Source: Pseudomonadota bacterium (GTDB lineage Bacteria > Pseudomonadota > Alphaproteobacteria > UBA8366 > GCA-2717185). Taken from it: DNA of 14,439 nt. Of this stretch, positions 6,738 through 14,288 are shown piece after piece (position 1 is the first letter of the stretch; each line of letters starts with the position of its first letter). The notes below the pieces were generated by a model that was not told where the DNA came from, made no database searches, and saw only the letters and a list, made by a program, of their open reading frames with translations. The DNA lies in the NCBI GenBank assembly GCA_027619655.1, contig JAQCHR010000033.1, positions 1 through 14,439 on the forward strand, given 5' to 3'. A program made the position numbers and the translations under genes.

Positions 6738-7553
6738 ATGGCAGAACAAATCGGATTATCCAGCGCGGTTCGGTCGAACCTTTTCAGCCTGCAGCAGACG
6801 TCGCGGCAGGGGGCTCAGACTGACAATCGCCTGTCGTCCGGCCTGCGGGTCCGCGATCCGCTGGATGGCGCGAGTGAGTTTTTCGCCGCGCAATCCCTCA
6901 GCAACCGGGCGCAGGACCTGTCCAGCACCAAGGATGGTGTCGATCAGGCGATCAGTACGATTCAGGCGGCCACCAACGGGCTGGACGCCATCGGCGAACT
7001 GACCCGGCAGGCGGAAGGGCTGGCGCGTGCGGCACGGAACACCAGCAACCCCGACGAACGCGCGGCGCTGGCCGGCCAGTTCAACGAGTTGCGCAACCAG
7101 ATCGACGGTCTGGCGCGGGATTCCGGTTTCAACGGGACCAACCTGGTGCAGGAATCCCCGGACGACCTGGAGGTCGCGCTGAACGAAAACGGTTCCAGCA
7201 GCCTGACGATTCAGGGCGCGGATTCTTCCAGTGCCGGTCTCGGGATCAACGCAACGACGTTTGCGACGGACGCCGATATCGACGCGGCGCTCGCCCAGAC
7301 ACAGGCGGCGCAGGCCAGCGTCCGGACCAGTACGGCCTCCTTGGGGGCCAGCACCTCGGCGCTGCAGACGCGGCTGGATTTTACCCGCGATCTCGCCAAT
7401 ACGCTGGAATCCGGTGCGGCCAAACTGACCGAGGCCGACCTGACCGAAGTAGCGGCGAACCGGCTGTCGGTCGATACGCGCCAGCAGATCGGCATCAACT
7501 CCCTCAGCCTCGCGGGTCAGAGCCAGACGGCGATTCTCGGCCTGTTCGGGTAA
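6738..7553 (+). CDS. short flagellin
   Basis: A 271-residue flagellin, the filament subunit exported by the flagellar type III apparatus. Seen: an N-terminal D0/D1 segment (IGLSSAVRSNLFSLQQT, then NRLSSGLRV near 30, FFAAQSL, and GVDQAISTIQAATNGLDAI) and a C-terminal D1/D0 segment (SALQTRLDFTRDLANTL to INSLSLAGQSQTAILGLFG). The middle (about 130-190) is short, so the outer D2/D3 domains are essentially missing. The start at 6738 was chosen because MAEQIGLSSAVRSN aligns with other alphaproteobacterial flagellins; in-frame ATGs at 6726 and 6696 would add an unusual basic extension, but neither choice has a strong ribosome binding site. No flaF, flbT or other flagellar gene is nearby. An alternative is a secondary flagellin within a multi-flagellin set. 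Confidence 0.85.
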   Translation: MAEQIGLSSAVRSNLFSLQQTSRQGAQTDNRLSSGLRVRDPLDGASEFFAAQSLSNRAQDLSSTKDGVDQAISTIQAATNGLDAIGELTRQAEGLARAARNTSNPDERAALAGQFNELRNQIDGLARDSGFNGTNLVQESPDDLEVALNENGSSSLTIQGADSSSAGLGINATTFATDADIDAALAQTQAAQASVRTSTASLGASTSALQTRLDFTRDLANTLESGAAKLTEADLTEVAANRLSVDTRQQIGINSLSLAGQSQTAILGLFG

Positions 7554-7609
7554 TCCGCGCGCCGGCACAGCCGTTGGCAATTCCCACCCTGCCGGATTTG
7601 CTTTAAACA

Positions 7610-7633
7610 CAGGTTCCACTTCAAGGGAACCTG
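7610..7633 (+). promoter_or_regulatory. perfect 8-bp inverted repeat over the Lon-like gene's ribosome binding site
   Basis: CAGGTTCC (7610-7617) and GGAACCTG (7626-7633) are exact inverted repeats around the loop ACTTCAAG, ending 3 nt before the ATG at 7637. The likely ribosome binding site AGGGA (7624-7628) is half in the loop and half in the 3' arm, so an RNA hairpin would hide it. No U-run follows, so it is not an intrinsic terminator. It could instead be a DNA operator. A weak upstream promoter (TTGGCA at 7574-7579, 17 nt, TTTGCT at 7597-7602) would start transcription close to the repeat. Confidence 0.5.
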
Positions 7634-7636
7634 CCA

Positions 7637-9994
7637 ATGCCCGCAAGACAACTCGACGCAGCCGATATCGCATTTCCCGCCGTTCCCCTGGGCGGGAGCC
7701 CCGCGGGTGATGTCTTTTCCCTGTCGAGTCATACCCGCGCCCGCCAGGCGCTGGAATTCGGGCTGAACGTCGCCGACCCTGGTTTCAATGTTTTCGTCGT
7801 TGGCGAGGATCGCAGCGGCCGCATGACCGCGACCATGAAATACCTCGAATCCTTCGTCGAAGGGACCGATCCGTCGGAAGACTGGATCTACCTGAACAAC
7901 TTCCGGCGGTTCTACCGACCGACGCCGCTTTCCCTGCCGGCCGGGGGCGGGCGGCGGTTCCGGGATCGTATCGCCCTGCTGGTCCGCCAGTTGCGCGAAG
8001 GCCTGGCGACCGCGTTCGGTGGCGATGCCTTCCAGGCGGAAGTCCGGGCGGAAGGCGGCAAGCTGCAGCAGTCTGTCGGCGCGGCAATGGAGGTGCTGCG
8101 CGCCCAGGCGCGCGCGCAGGGGATCGATATCGTGCAAACGCCGCAGGGGCCTTCCATCGTTTCCGTGGACGGCGAGGGCAAACCCGTGCCGCCGGAAACG
8201 CTGTCCGCCGAGGAGCGCGAGCGCCGCCAGGAAGCGGCCCGGGAGATCGGCGAACGGATGGCGGTTATCAACCGGCAGGCGGTCCAGCAACAGGCGGAAC
8301 TCGGCGCCCGGATGACCGAGCTCTACCGGCAGGCTGCGGACAATGCGATCGCGCCGCTGTTCGATGCGGTTCAGGAGGAGCTTGGCGGCTATACGGGCGC
8401 CGTTCGCTGGCTGGTCGAAATGCATGAGGACGTGCTGGAAAACCTGCCGATCTTCGGCGTCGATGGCGATGAGGACCACAGGCGCGAAAATCCGGAAAGC
8501 CGGTACGCGGTCAACCTGCTGGTCGATCACAGCGACGATAAAAATTCCGGCGTCCTGCTGGAAGCCAACCCGACATACGAGAACCTGTTCGGGCGGATCG
8601 AATACCGGCCGACCGAGGGCGGGCTCAATACCGATTTTTCGATGATCCGGGCGGGTTCGATGCATCGCGCGAACGGCGGCATTCTGGTGCTGCGGGCCGA
8701 TGCGCTGGCGCGCAATCCGGTGAGCTGGGATTTCCTCAAATCGGCGTTGCGGGACCGGGAAATCCGGATCGAGGAATTGCAGCGTACCGGCAGTACGCCC
8801 CTGGCCGGCGCCCCGCAGCCAAAAGCGATTCCGCTCGACCTGAAGGTCGTGATCGTCGGTGCGCCGCTCTGGTACTATTCGTTCTTTTCCGTCGATCCGG
8901 ATTTCCAGACCTATTTCAAGATCAAGGCTGAAATCGACGCCGATATGGATGCCACACCGGCGAACGCGGCGAATTACGCGGCGTTGATCCGCAATATAGC
9001 GCGGGATCACCGGGGTTTCGAATGCGACGATGCGGCGGTGCAGCGGCTGCTCGGTATCGCGTCGCGCTGGGCCGCGCATCGCGGGAAGCTGACGGCGCGG
9101 TTTGAAATGATCGACGATGTGGTTATCGAAGCGGTCGAACTGGCGCACAAGGCCGGGCAGGACCGGCTGTCGCTGGAGATGGTCATCCTGGCCGTGGAAA
9201 ACCGCCGCCGCCGCAACGCGCGGGTCGAAGACCGGATGCAGGAATCGATCCACCAGGGGCAGGTGATGATCGATACCGATGGCCGGACGGTGGGCCAGGT
9301 CAATGCGCTGACCGTCCGTCAGATGGGGGACCATGCCTTTGGCGGGCCGTCGCGGATCACGGCGCGGGCCTCGGTCGGCCGCATGGGCGTGATCAATATC
9401 GAGCGCAGCGTCGCCATGGGCGGCCCGATTCAGCAGAAAGGCGTCATGGTGCTGCAGGGGTTCCTGTCCGGCCATTTTGCCCGGCGCTTTCCATTGTCCT
9501 TCAATTGTTCGATTACCTTCGAGCAGAATTACGGGGGGGTCGAGGGCGACAGCGCCTCGCTGGCCGAACTTCTGGCCATCCTGTCGGACCTTTCCGGCCT
9601 GTCGTTACGGCAGGACCTTGCCATCACCGGGTCGATCAACCAGCGCGGCGAAGCGCAGGCTATCGGCGGGGCGCATCACAAGATCGAAGGATTTTTCCGG
9701 ACCTGCCGGGAAAACGGCCCGCTGACCGGAACCCAGGGTGTCATCGTTCCCGCCTCCAATGAACAGAACCTGATCCTGCGGGACGATGTCGCGGCGGCGG
9801 TTGCGGCGGGCGAGTTCCATATCTGGAGCGTGCGCACGATCGACGAAGCGGCCGAACTGTTCATGGAGACGCCGGCGGGCGAAGCGGATGCCGATGGCAA
9901 CTACCCGCCGGACAGTATCTTCGGCCGGGTCGTGGCGCAGCTTGAAACCTTCGACCGCGCCCTGTTCGATCGGGAAAGCCGCATCCGGTCATGA
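7637..9994 (+). CDS. Lon-like (COG1067/YcbZ-type) AAA-related serine protease
   Basis: A 785-residue cytoplasmic protease of the Lon-related COG1067 group, distinct from classical LonA. Seen: a P-loop-like segment GEDRSGRMT (56-64) with Arg in place of the Walker A Lys; an insert of about 100-270 that is helical and rich in Gln, Arg and Glu (probable coiled coil); a Walker-B-like HRANGGILVLRADAL (343-357) without the usual acidic pair; and SALRDREIRIEEL (369-381). The C-terminal protease domain has Ser639 in YGGVEGDSAS and Lys682 in GGAHHKIEGFF. Their 43-residue spacing equals that of E. coli Lon, so the Ser/Lys dyad is intact. Inferred: it degrades damaged or regulatory proteins, but ATP use is doubtful from the motifs. 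The start at 7637 has AGGGA 8 nt upstream, inside an inverted repeat. It appears monocistronic. Confidence 0.9.
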   Translation: MPARQLDAADIAFPAVPLGGSPAGDVFSLSSHTRARQALEFGLNVADPGFNVFVVGEDRSGRMTATMKYLESFVEGTDPSEDWIYLNNFRRFYRPTPLSLPAGGGRRFRDRIALLVRQLREGLATAFGGDAFQAEVRAEGGKLQQSVGAAMEVLRAQARAQGIDIVQTPQGPSIVSVDGEGKPVPPETLSAEERERRQEAAREIGERMAVINRQAVQQQAELGARMTELYRQAADNAIAPLFDAVQEELGGYTGAVRWLVEMHEDVLENLPIFGVDGDEDHRRENPESRYAVNLLVDHSDDKNSGVLLEANPTYENLFGRIEYRPTEGGLNTDFSMIRAGSMHRANGGILVLRADALARNPVSWDFLKSALRDREIRIEELQRTGSTPLAGAPQPKAIPLDLKVVIVGAPLWYYSFFSVDPDFQTYFKIKAEIDADMDATPANAANYAALIRNIARDHRGFECDDAAVQRLLGIASRWAAHRGKLTARFEMIDDVVIEAVELAHKAGQDRLSLEMVILAVENRRRRNARVEDRMQESIHQGQVMIDTDGRTVGQVNALTVRQMGDHAFGGPSRITARASVGRMGVINIERSVAMGGPIQQKGVMVLQGFLSGHFARRFPLSFNCSITFEQNYGGVEGDSASLAELLAILSDLSGLSLRQDLAITGSINQRGEAQAIGGAHHKIEGFFRTCRENGPLTGTQGVIVPASNEQNLILRDDVAAAVAAGEFHIWSVRTIDEAAELFMETPAGEADADGNYPPDSIFGRVVAQLETFDRALFDRESRIRS

Positions 9995-10189
9995 GCTATC
10001 CGCAACCCGGGCGCCAGCGGGCGGCACAGGCAGCCGCGAAGCCGCCGCATCCGGGGCCACGGGGCAAACGATACCGCGGGGCCGAAAAATCGGTTGCCGT
10101 TTTAGGCTGAAACGCCCATTTATGACGTATCTGTAAGTCTCGCGCGCGTGCTGTCATGCGGGTTGGGAGCAGGAGTTCGGGGACCGGTT

Positions 10190-10852
10190 TTGGACGCATT
10201 TTCGATCATCACGCTGGCAATGGGGGCCGCCTGGGCCAGCGGGATCAACCTGTATGCCACGGTCCTGGTGCTCGGCCTGCTGGGCTCGACCGGTCTGGTC
10301 GATCTGCCCGCCGGGCTGGACCCGCTGACCAGTCCCGTGGTGCTGATCATTGCCGGTGTGGTTTATGTCATCGAGTTCTTTGCGGACAAGATTCCCGGCG
10401 TCGATTCCCTGTGGGACACCGTTCACACGTTCATCCGGATTCCGGCCGGCGCCCTGATGGCGGCGGGCGCGACGGCGGGCCTGGGCGAGGACTATATGGT
10501 GGCGCTGGCGTTGCTGGGCGGCGCGGCGATTGCGGGGGGCAGCCACGCCACCAAGGCCGGCAGCCGCGCGGTGATCAACACGTCGCCGGAACCGTTCAGC
10601 AACTGGGCCGCGTCGATTTTCGAGGATATCGTCGTCGTGGCCGGATTGTCGCTTGCGGTATTCAAACCGGCCATGTTCCTGGGTTTCCTTCTGGTCTTCG
10701 TGCTGATCGCCATGTGGCTCCTGCCGAAGATCTGGCGCGGCATCCGGCAGATTTATCGCCGCTTCTCGGGCGCGGGCGCCGGTGGCAACAACGACCTGCA
10801 ACCCGCTGCGAAAGGGTTCACCCTGTCGCCCCTGAAACGCGACAGGGACTGA
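10190..10852 (+). CDS. DUF4126 integral membrane protein
   Basis: About 220 residues, multi-pass. Seen: a first helix with the family-like ASGINLYATVLVLGLL (16-31), the best conserved block EFFADKIPGVDSLWD (62-76) followed by a helix and RIPAGALMAAGA, then a Gly/Ala-rich helix, the polar HATKAGSRAVINTSPEP segment, FEDIVVVAGL, and a last helix with a basic tail. These match DUF4126, membrane proteins of unknown function. The start is uncertain: TTG at 10190 has GGGGA 6 nt upstream and gives a family-like N-terminus, whereas GTG at 10148 would add 14 residues. It lies 9 bp before the penicillin-binding protein gene and is presumably co-transcribed with it, hinting at an envelope role, but no function is known. 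Confidence 0.8.
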   Translation: MDAFSIITLAMGAAWASGINLYATVLVLGLLGSTGLVDLPAGLDPLTSPVVLIIAGVVYVIEFFADKIPGVDSLWDTVHTFIRIPAGALMAAGATAGLGEDYMVALALLGGAAIAGGSHATKAGSRAVINTSPEPFSNWAASIFEDIVVVAGLSLAVFKPAMFLGFLLVFVLIAMWLLPKIWRGIRQIYRRFSGAGAGGNNDLQPAAKGFTLSPLKRDRD

Positions 10853-10861
10853 GCGCCCGGT

Positions 10862-12880
10862 TTGGCCAAGTCACCGACAAAGAAACCGGCGCCAAAAAGG
10901 CAGAATAAACAGAAGGCGCCGCCGGCCCCCAAGCGGTCGCTGCTGCGCCGACTGGCCAGCCTGCTGGCGACGGGGTTCATTTCGCTGGGCGTCCTCTGGG
11001 CGGGGCTGTTCCTGTTGCTGGCGCCGGAAATGCCCAATACCGCCGACCTGTGGCAGGTCAAGAAAAGCCCCGGCATCACGGTTCTGGCCGCCGATGGCGG
11101 CGTTCTCGAACAGCGCGGGGCGTTCAGCGGGGTGCTGATCGATGTCTCGCAGATGCCCCCCCACCTGCCGCGCGCGGTGATCGCGACGGAAGATCGTCGG
11201 TTCTACCAGCATTTCGGCATGGATATCATCGGCTTCGGCCGCGCGATGCTGGCCAATTTCCAGGCCGGCCGGGTTGTCCAGGGCGGCAGCACGATTTCCC
11301 AGCAGCTTGCCAAGAACCTGTTTCTGACGCCGGACCGCACGGTAATGCGCAAGATACGCGAACTGATGCTGTCGCTCTGGCTCGAGGCGCGGCTGACCAA
11401 GGACGATATCCTGACGCTGTATCTGAACCGGGTCTATCTGGGCGCCGGCGCGTACGGCGTCGAGGCGGCGGCGCAGCGGTATTTCGGCAAATCCGCGCGC
11501 CAGGTGAACCTGCAGGAAGCGGCAATGCTGGCCGGCTTGCTGAAGGCGCCGTCACGCTATGCGCCGACCAACGACCTGAACCTGTCGCGCGACCGCGCCG
11601 CGCAGGTGCTGCTGAACATGGTCGCCGCGGGCTATATCGATGACAAGCAGGCGGCGGCGGCGCGCAAGGCGCCGGCCCGTCTGGCGCAGCAGTCCCGCAC
11701 GACAAGTTCGCGCTATTTCGTCGACTGGGTGGAAGAACGTCTGCCGCTTCTCATCGGCAACCGGGACGAGGATGTCATCGTGCTGTCCACCTTCGATCCC
11801 AGGCTGCAGCGCCTGGCGGAAGCGTCGCTGGACCGTTTGCTGGCCAGGGAAGGCAAACGCCGCGACGTGGAACAGGGCGCCGTGATCATGCTGGGGCACC
11901 GCGGCGCGGTGCGGGTCATGGTTGGCGGCCGGTCCTATGCCGGCAGCCAGTTCAATCGCGCGGTTCAGGCGCAGCGCCAGCCCGGCTCCGCGTTCAAGCC
12001 ATTTGTCTTCCTGGCGGGGCTGGAATCCGGGTTGCGGCCGGACACGGTCATGCGCGATTCGCCGGTTACCGTGGAAGACTGGACCCCGGGCAATTTCTCC
12101 AACAAGTATCTGGGGGACATCACCCTGCACAAGGCGCTGGCCCAGTCGATCAACACGGTTACGTTGAAGGTTGCCGAAAAGGCCGGCCAGAACAGGGTTA
12201 TCGACACGGCGCGGCGGCTTGGCATTACCTCGCCCATTTCGCCGCATCCGTCGAATTCGCTCGGCGTGTCGGAGGTCAGTCTGATCGAACTGACGGCGGC
12301 CTACGCGCCCTTCGCCAATGGCGGGCAGGCGGTCATCCCGCATGGCATTCTGGAGGTCCGGACCCGCGATGGTTCGGTCATCTACCGCCGAGACGATTCC
12401 GATATGGGGCAGGTTGTCGCGCCGGCCTATCTGGACAGCATGAACGGAATGCTGCGGGAGGTCGTGACAGAGGGGACCGGCCGCGCCGCGGCACTTGCCG
12501 ACCGTCCGGTCGCGGGCAAGACGGGCACCAGCCAGAATTACCGCGACGCCTGGTTCATCGGTTATTCGGCGGATTTCGTGACCGGTGTATGGCTCGGCAA
12601 CGACAATGATTCACCGACAAAACGCGTGACAGGCGGGCAGCTTCCCGCGGTTCTGTGGCAGGATATCATGGCGCAGGCCTCGAAGGGCCTGCCCGTGCGG
12701 GCAATACCGCGCGCTACGGCGACGACGGCAGTCGCCCGGACCGAGCGGCCGCCGGCACCCGCGCCAGAGGGCGAGGGGCTGAACATCAAACGCTTTGTTG
12801 AAGGTATTGCCGGCATTCTGGCCGACCTGCCCTACAAGCCGTTGCCACCGGAAGAATTCGAGAACAGGGATACGGACTGA
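10862..12880 (+). CDS. class A penicillin-binding protein (PBP1A-type transglycosylase/transpeptidase)
   Basis: A 672-residue bifunctional peptidoglycan synthase that polymerises lipid II and cross-links the strands in the periplasm. Seen: a Lys/Pro-rich cytoplasmic tail (1-27) and one membrane helix (about 28-54). The GT51 domain has the catalytic Glu110 in ATEDRRFYQHFG, GGSTISQQLAKN (141-152) and the second Glu167 in RKIRELMLS; the 57-residue Glu-Glu spacing equals that of E. coli PBP1b. The transpeptidase domain has Ser376-x-x-Lys379 (PGSAFKPF), Ser429-Ile-Asn431 and Lys553-Thr-Gly555. All catalytic motifs are present. The start is TTG at 10862, 9 bp after the DUF4126 stop, with AGGGA at 10844-10848 inside that gene, suggesting translational coupling. 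The C-terminal tail is Pro/Ala-rich, and it is shorter than classical PBP1A. It converges on the DUF6460 gene. Confidence 0.93.
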   Translation: MAKSPTKKPAPKRQNKQKAPPAPKRSLLRRLASLLATGFISLGVLWAGLFLLLAPEMPNTADLWQVKKSPGITVLAADGGVLEQRGAFSGVLIDVSQMPPHLPRAVIATEDRRFYQHFGMDIIGFGRAMLANFQAGRVVQGGSTISQQLAKNLFLTPDRTVMRKIRELMLSLWLEARLTKDDILTLYLNRVYLGAGAYGVEAAAQRYFGKSARQVNLQEAAMLAGLLKAPSRYAPTNDLNLSRDRAAQVLLNMVAAGYIDDKQAAAARKAPARLAQQSRTTSSRYFVDWVEERLPLLIGNRDEDVIVLSTFDPRLQRLAEASLDRLLAREGKRRDVEQGAVIMLGHRGAVRVMVGGRSYAGSQFNRAVQAQRQPGSAFKPFVFLAGLESGLRPDTVMRDSPVTVEDWTPGNFSNKYLGDITLHKALAQSINTVTLKVAEKAGQNRVIDTARRLGITSPISPHPSNSLGVSEVSLIELTAAYAPFANGGQAVIPHGILEVRTRDGSVIYRRDDSDMGQVVAPAYLDSMNGMLREVVTEGTGRAAALADRPVAGKTGTSQNYRDAWFIGYSADFVTGVWLGNDNDSPTKRVTGGQLPAVLWQDIMAQASKGLPVRAIPRATATTAVARTERPPAPAPEGEGLNIKRFVEGIAGILADLPYKPLPPEEFENRDTD

Positions 12881-12886
12881 ATTGCG

Positions 12887-12913
12887 CCCGGGCGGATGGA
12901 ATCGACCGCCGGG
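12887..12913. terminator. possible hairpin between convergent PBP and DUF6460 genes
   Basis: In the 41-bp gap, CCC(G)GGCGG (12887-12895) can pair with CCGCCGGG (12906-12913): eight base pairs with one bulged G and a 10-nt loop. It sits where a shared terminator would be expected between two convergent genes, but neither side has a U-run, so Rho-independent termination is uncertain. Confidence 0.3.
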
Positions 12914-12921
12914 GACGCTCG

Positions 12922-13179
12922 CTAACGGCTGCCGCGCATGTAACGCCAGAGATACATGATCAGCCAGATCGGAATGACGACGACCGCTCCGATCAGGACA
13001 TAGGTGAAGGCCCAGCCGAACAGGTCCACGCCCATATCGAACAGCTTGATTGCGCCATCGCGCATGGAGACCAGGATATTCTGCGGGTCGATATTCAGCC
13101 CCGCCAGAACCAGCCCGACGATGAGCGACAGGACCAGCAGCCTGACGACGGTGCCTCCGGTGATTCGCGGCATTGCCAT
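12922..13179 (-). CDS. DUF6460 small membrane protein
   Basis: An 85-residue protein with two hydrophobic helices: TVVRLLVLSLIVGLVLAGL near the N-terminus and YVLIGAVVVIPIWLIMYL near the C-terminus. They are joined by an amphipathic stretch (NIDPQNILVSMRDGAIKLF, then DLFGWAF) and followed by the basic end WRYMRGSR. The RLL-SLIVG opening and GAVVVIPIWLI closing match the DUF6460 family found in Alphaproteobacteria, whose function is unknown. It begins 12 bp after the Pmp3-like gene and is probably co-transcribed with it. The start could also be the second ATG two codons in; neither has a strong ribosome binding site, which suits translational coupling. Confidence 0.75.
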   Translation of the reverse strand: MAMPRITGGTVVRLLVLSLIVGLVLAGLNIDPQNILVSMRDGAIKLFDMGVDLFGWAFTYVLIGAVVVIPIWLIMYLWRYMRGSR

Positions 13180-13191
13180 GATCCGGTCCGG

Positions 13192-13383
13192 CTACTGGGA
13201 AGACTTCAGGGCGTCGATTTTCTTGTCCGTATTGTACTGGCTGAGCGAGTACACGGCCCAGATCGCCGCCGGAATCCAGCCGATCAGGGTCAGTTGCAGA
13301 ATGAGGCAGATGATCCCGGCCAAGGGCCGGCCGATGGTGAAGAACAGCAGCCAAGGCAGCAGCAGTGCAATGAGAATGCGCAT
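13192..13383 (-). CDS. YqaE/Pmp3 family membrane protein
   Basis: A 63-residue, two-helix membrane protein. Seen: the Pmp3 core GRPLAGIICLILQLTLIGW, then IPAAIWAVYSLSQY and a polar Lys/Asp tail. GGGGA lies 6 nt before the ATG at 13383. Established: Pmp3/YqaE proteins are small hydrophobic polypeptides, often induced by salt, cold or osmotic stress; yeast Pmp3 influences membrane potential. The gene heads a two-gene minus-strand unit with DUF6460 and diverges from the MscS gene across an 88-bp region containing a 21-bp near-palindrome, so the two units may be co-regulated. The N-terminus is longer and more hydrophobic (MRILIALLLPWLLFFTI) than in the shortest family members. Confidence 0.87.
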   Translation of the reverse strand: MRILIALLLPWLLFFTIGRPLAGIICLILQLTLIGWIPAAIWAVYSLSQYNTDKKIDALKSSQ

Positions 13384-13409
13384 GAAGTTTCCCCTGTTTC
13401 AGTGTCGCT

Positions 13410-13430
13410 ATTGTGGCAATCTGCCATAAT
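13410..13430. promoter_or_regulatory. 21-bp near-palindrome between the Pmp3-like and MscS genes
   Basis: ATTGTGGCA and TGCCATAAT flank a 3-bp centre (ATC). The arms are inverted complements with one mismatch in nine, and the core TGGCA-ATC-TGCCA is perfect. The site overlaps CATAAT (13425-13430), a possible plus-strand -10 element, though no good -35 was found. Its position in a divergent promoter region suggests an operator for a dimeric repressor or activator; the regulator is unknown. Confidence 0.45.
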
Positions 13431-13471
13431 GTGACGGTGAAGTGAAACAACCAAGCGCAAGGGGGGGCCGG

Positions 13472-14287
13472 ATGGACGCGGATATGGAAACGCTGACCAG
13501 GCTGATCGACAGGGGCGTGGAATTTGCCGTCGCCTACGGGTTCCAGATCCTCGGCGCGCTGGTCGTCCTCGTGGTCGGCCTCATCGTGTCGAACTGGCTC
13601 GCGGGCCGGGTATTGCGGCTGTGCGAACGCCGGGCGATGGACATCACCTTTTCCCGCTTTGTCGCCAATGTCGTTCGCATTGTCCTGATTGTTTTCACGA
13701 TCATCATCACGCTGGGCAATTTCGGCATCACCATCGCCCCGTTCATCGCGCTGGCGGGCGCCGGCGCTTTCGGCGCGACGCTGGCGCTGCAGGGATTGCT
13801 GTCCAATTACGCCGCCGGGCTGTCGATCATCGTGACGCGCCCCTTTGTTGTCGGCAATACCATCGCCGTGAAAGGGGTCAGCGGAGTCGTCGAGGACGTA
13901 AAGCTGGCCGCGACCTATCTGCGGGGTGAAGACGGCGAGCGCATCACCATTCCGAACAAGGAAATCGTCGGCGAAATCCTGATCAATTCCAGCGCCAACC
14001 GCATCGTTGAATCGATCATTTACGTCGGCGTCGATGCCGGCACGGTGCAGGCGACAGAGATTATCCGCCGGGTTATCGCGGAGCACGTGACGACATCCGA
14101 TGCGGCGCCGCCGCAGGTCGGCATCCACGATTTCGACTACGGCGCCATCGCGCTTGGCCTGCGGTACTGGGTGCCGAGCAAGGCCTATTTCCAGAACCGC
14201 TACGCGGTAAACGGCGCCATCAGGCAGGCGCTGGCCGCGGCGGGGATCAAGCTATTGGTCCCGGAGTTTCCCGCCCGGCCCCGCTAA
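13472..14287 (+). CDS. small-conductance mechanosensitive channel (MscS family)
   Basis: A 271-residue channel that opens under membrane tension and lets solutes escape during osmotic downshock; it forms a heptamer in the inner membrane. Seen: TM1 (about 24-46), TM2 (about 63-82) and the Gly/Ala-rich pore helix TM3 (about 88-122, ALAGAGAFGATLALQGLL then NYAAGLSII). The beta domain follows (RPFVVGNTIAVKGVSGVVED, then RGEDGERITIPNKEIV), and then an alpha/beta C-terminal domain (HDFDYGAIALGLRYWV). The length is close to E. coli MscS (286). The start was placed at the ATG at 13472 because AGGGGG ends 6 nt upstream; a GTG at 13442 would add ten residues. It diverges from the Pmp3-like gene and its stop is 1 bp from the stop of the permease gene on the other strand. 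Confidence 0.93.
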   Translation: MDADMETLTRLIDRGVEFAVAYGFQILGALVVLVVGLIVSNWLAGRVLRLCERRAMDITFSRFVANVVRIVLIVFTIIITLGNFGITIAPFIALAGAGAFGATLALQGLLSNYAAGLSIIVTRPFVVGNTIAVKGVSGVVEDVKLAATYLRGEDGERITIPNKEIVGEILINSSANRIVESIIYVGVDAGTVQATEIIRRVIAEHVTTSDAAPPQVGIHDFDYGAIALGLRYWVPSKAYFQNRYAVNGAIRQALAAAGIKLLVPEFPARPR

Positions 14288-14288
14288 A

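Noticed and set aside
7610..7633. Inverted repeat as a flagellin terminator
   Set aside because: The stem is perfect but no U-run follows and the 3' arm abuts the next start codon, so a start-region control element fits better.
7626..7650. GGAACC before the Lon-like gene as another EcfG promoter
   Set aside because: No CGTT lies 16-17 nt away in either direction, and the plus-strand site would fire inside the gene.
7517..9475. Very long open frame antisense to the Lon-like gene (about 650 codons)
   Set aside because: It mirrors codon bias of the GC-rich sense gene, shows low-complexity Arg/His/Pro-rich composition and matches no family; the sense frame has clear catalytic motifs.
12611..14128. 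Long minus-strand open frame spanning the PBP end, the small membrane genes and MscS
   Set aside because: It runs out of frame through four well-supported genes on both strands and has no recognisable domain; it is a composition shadow.
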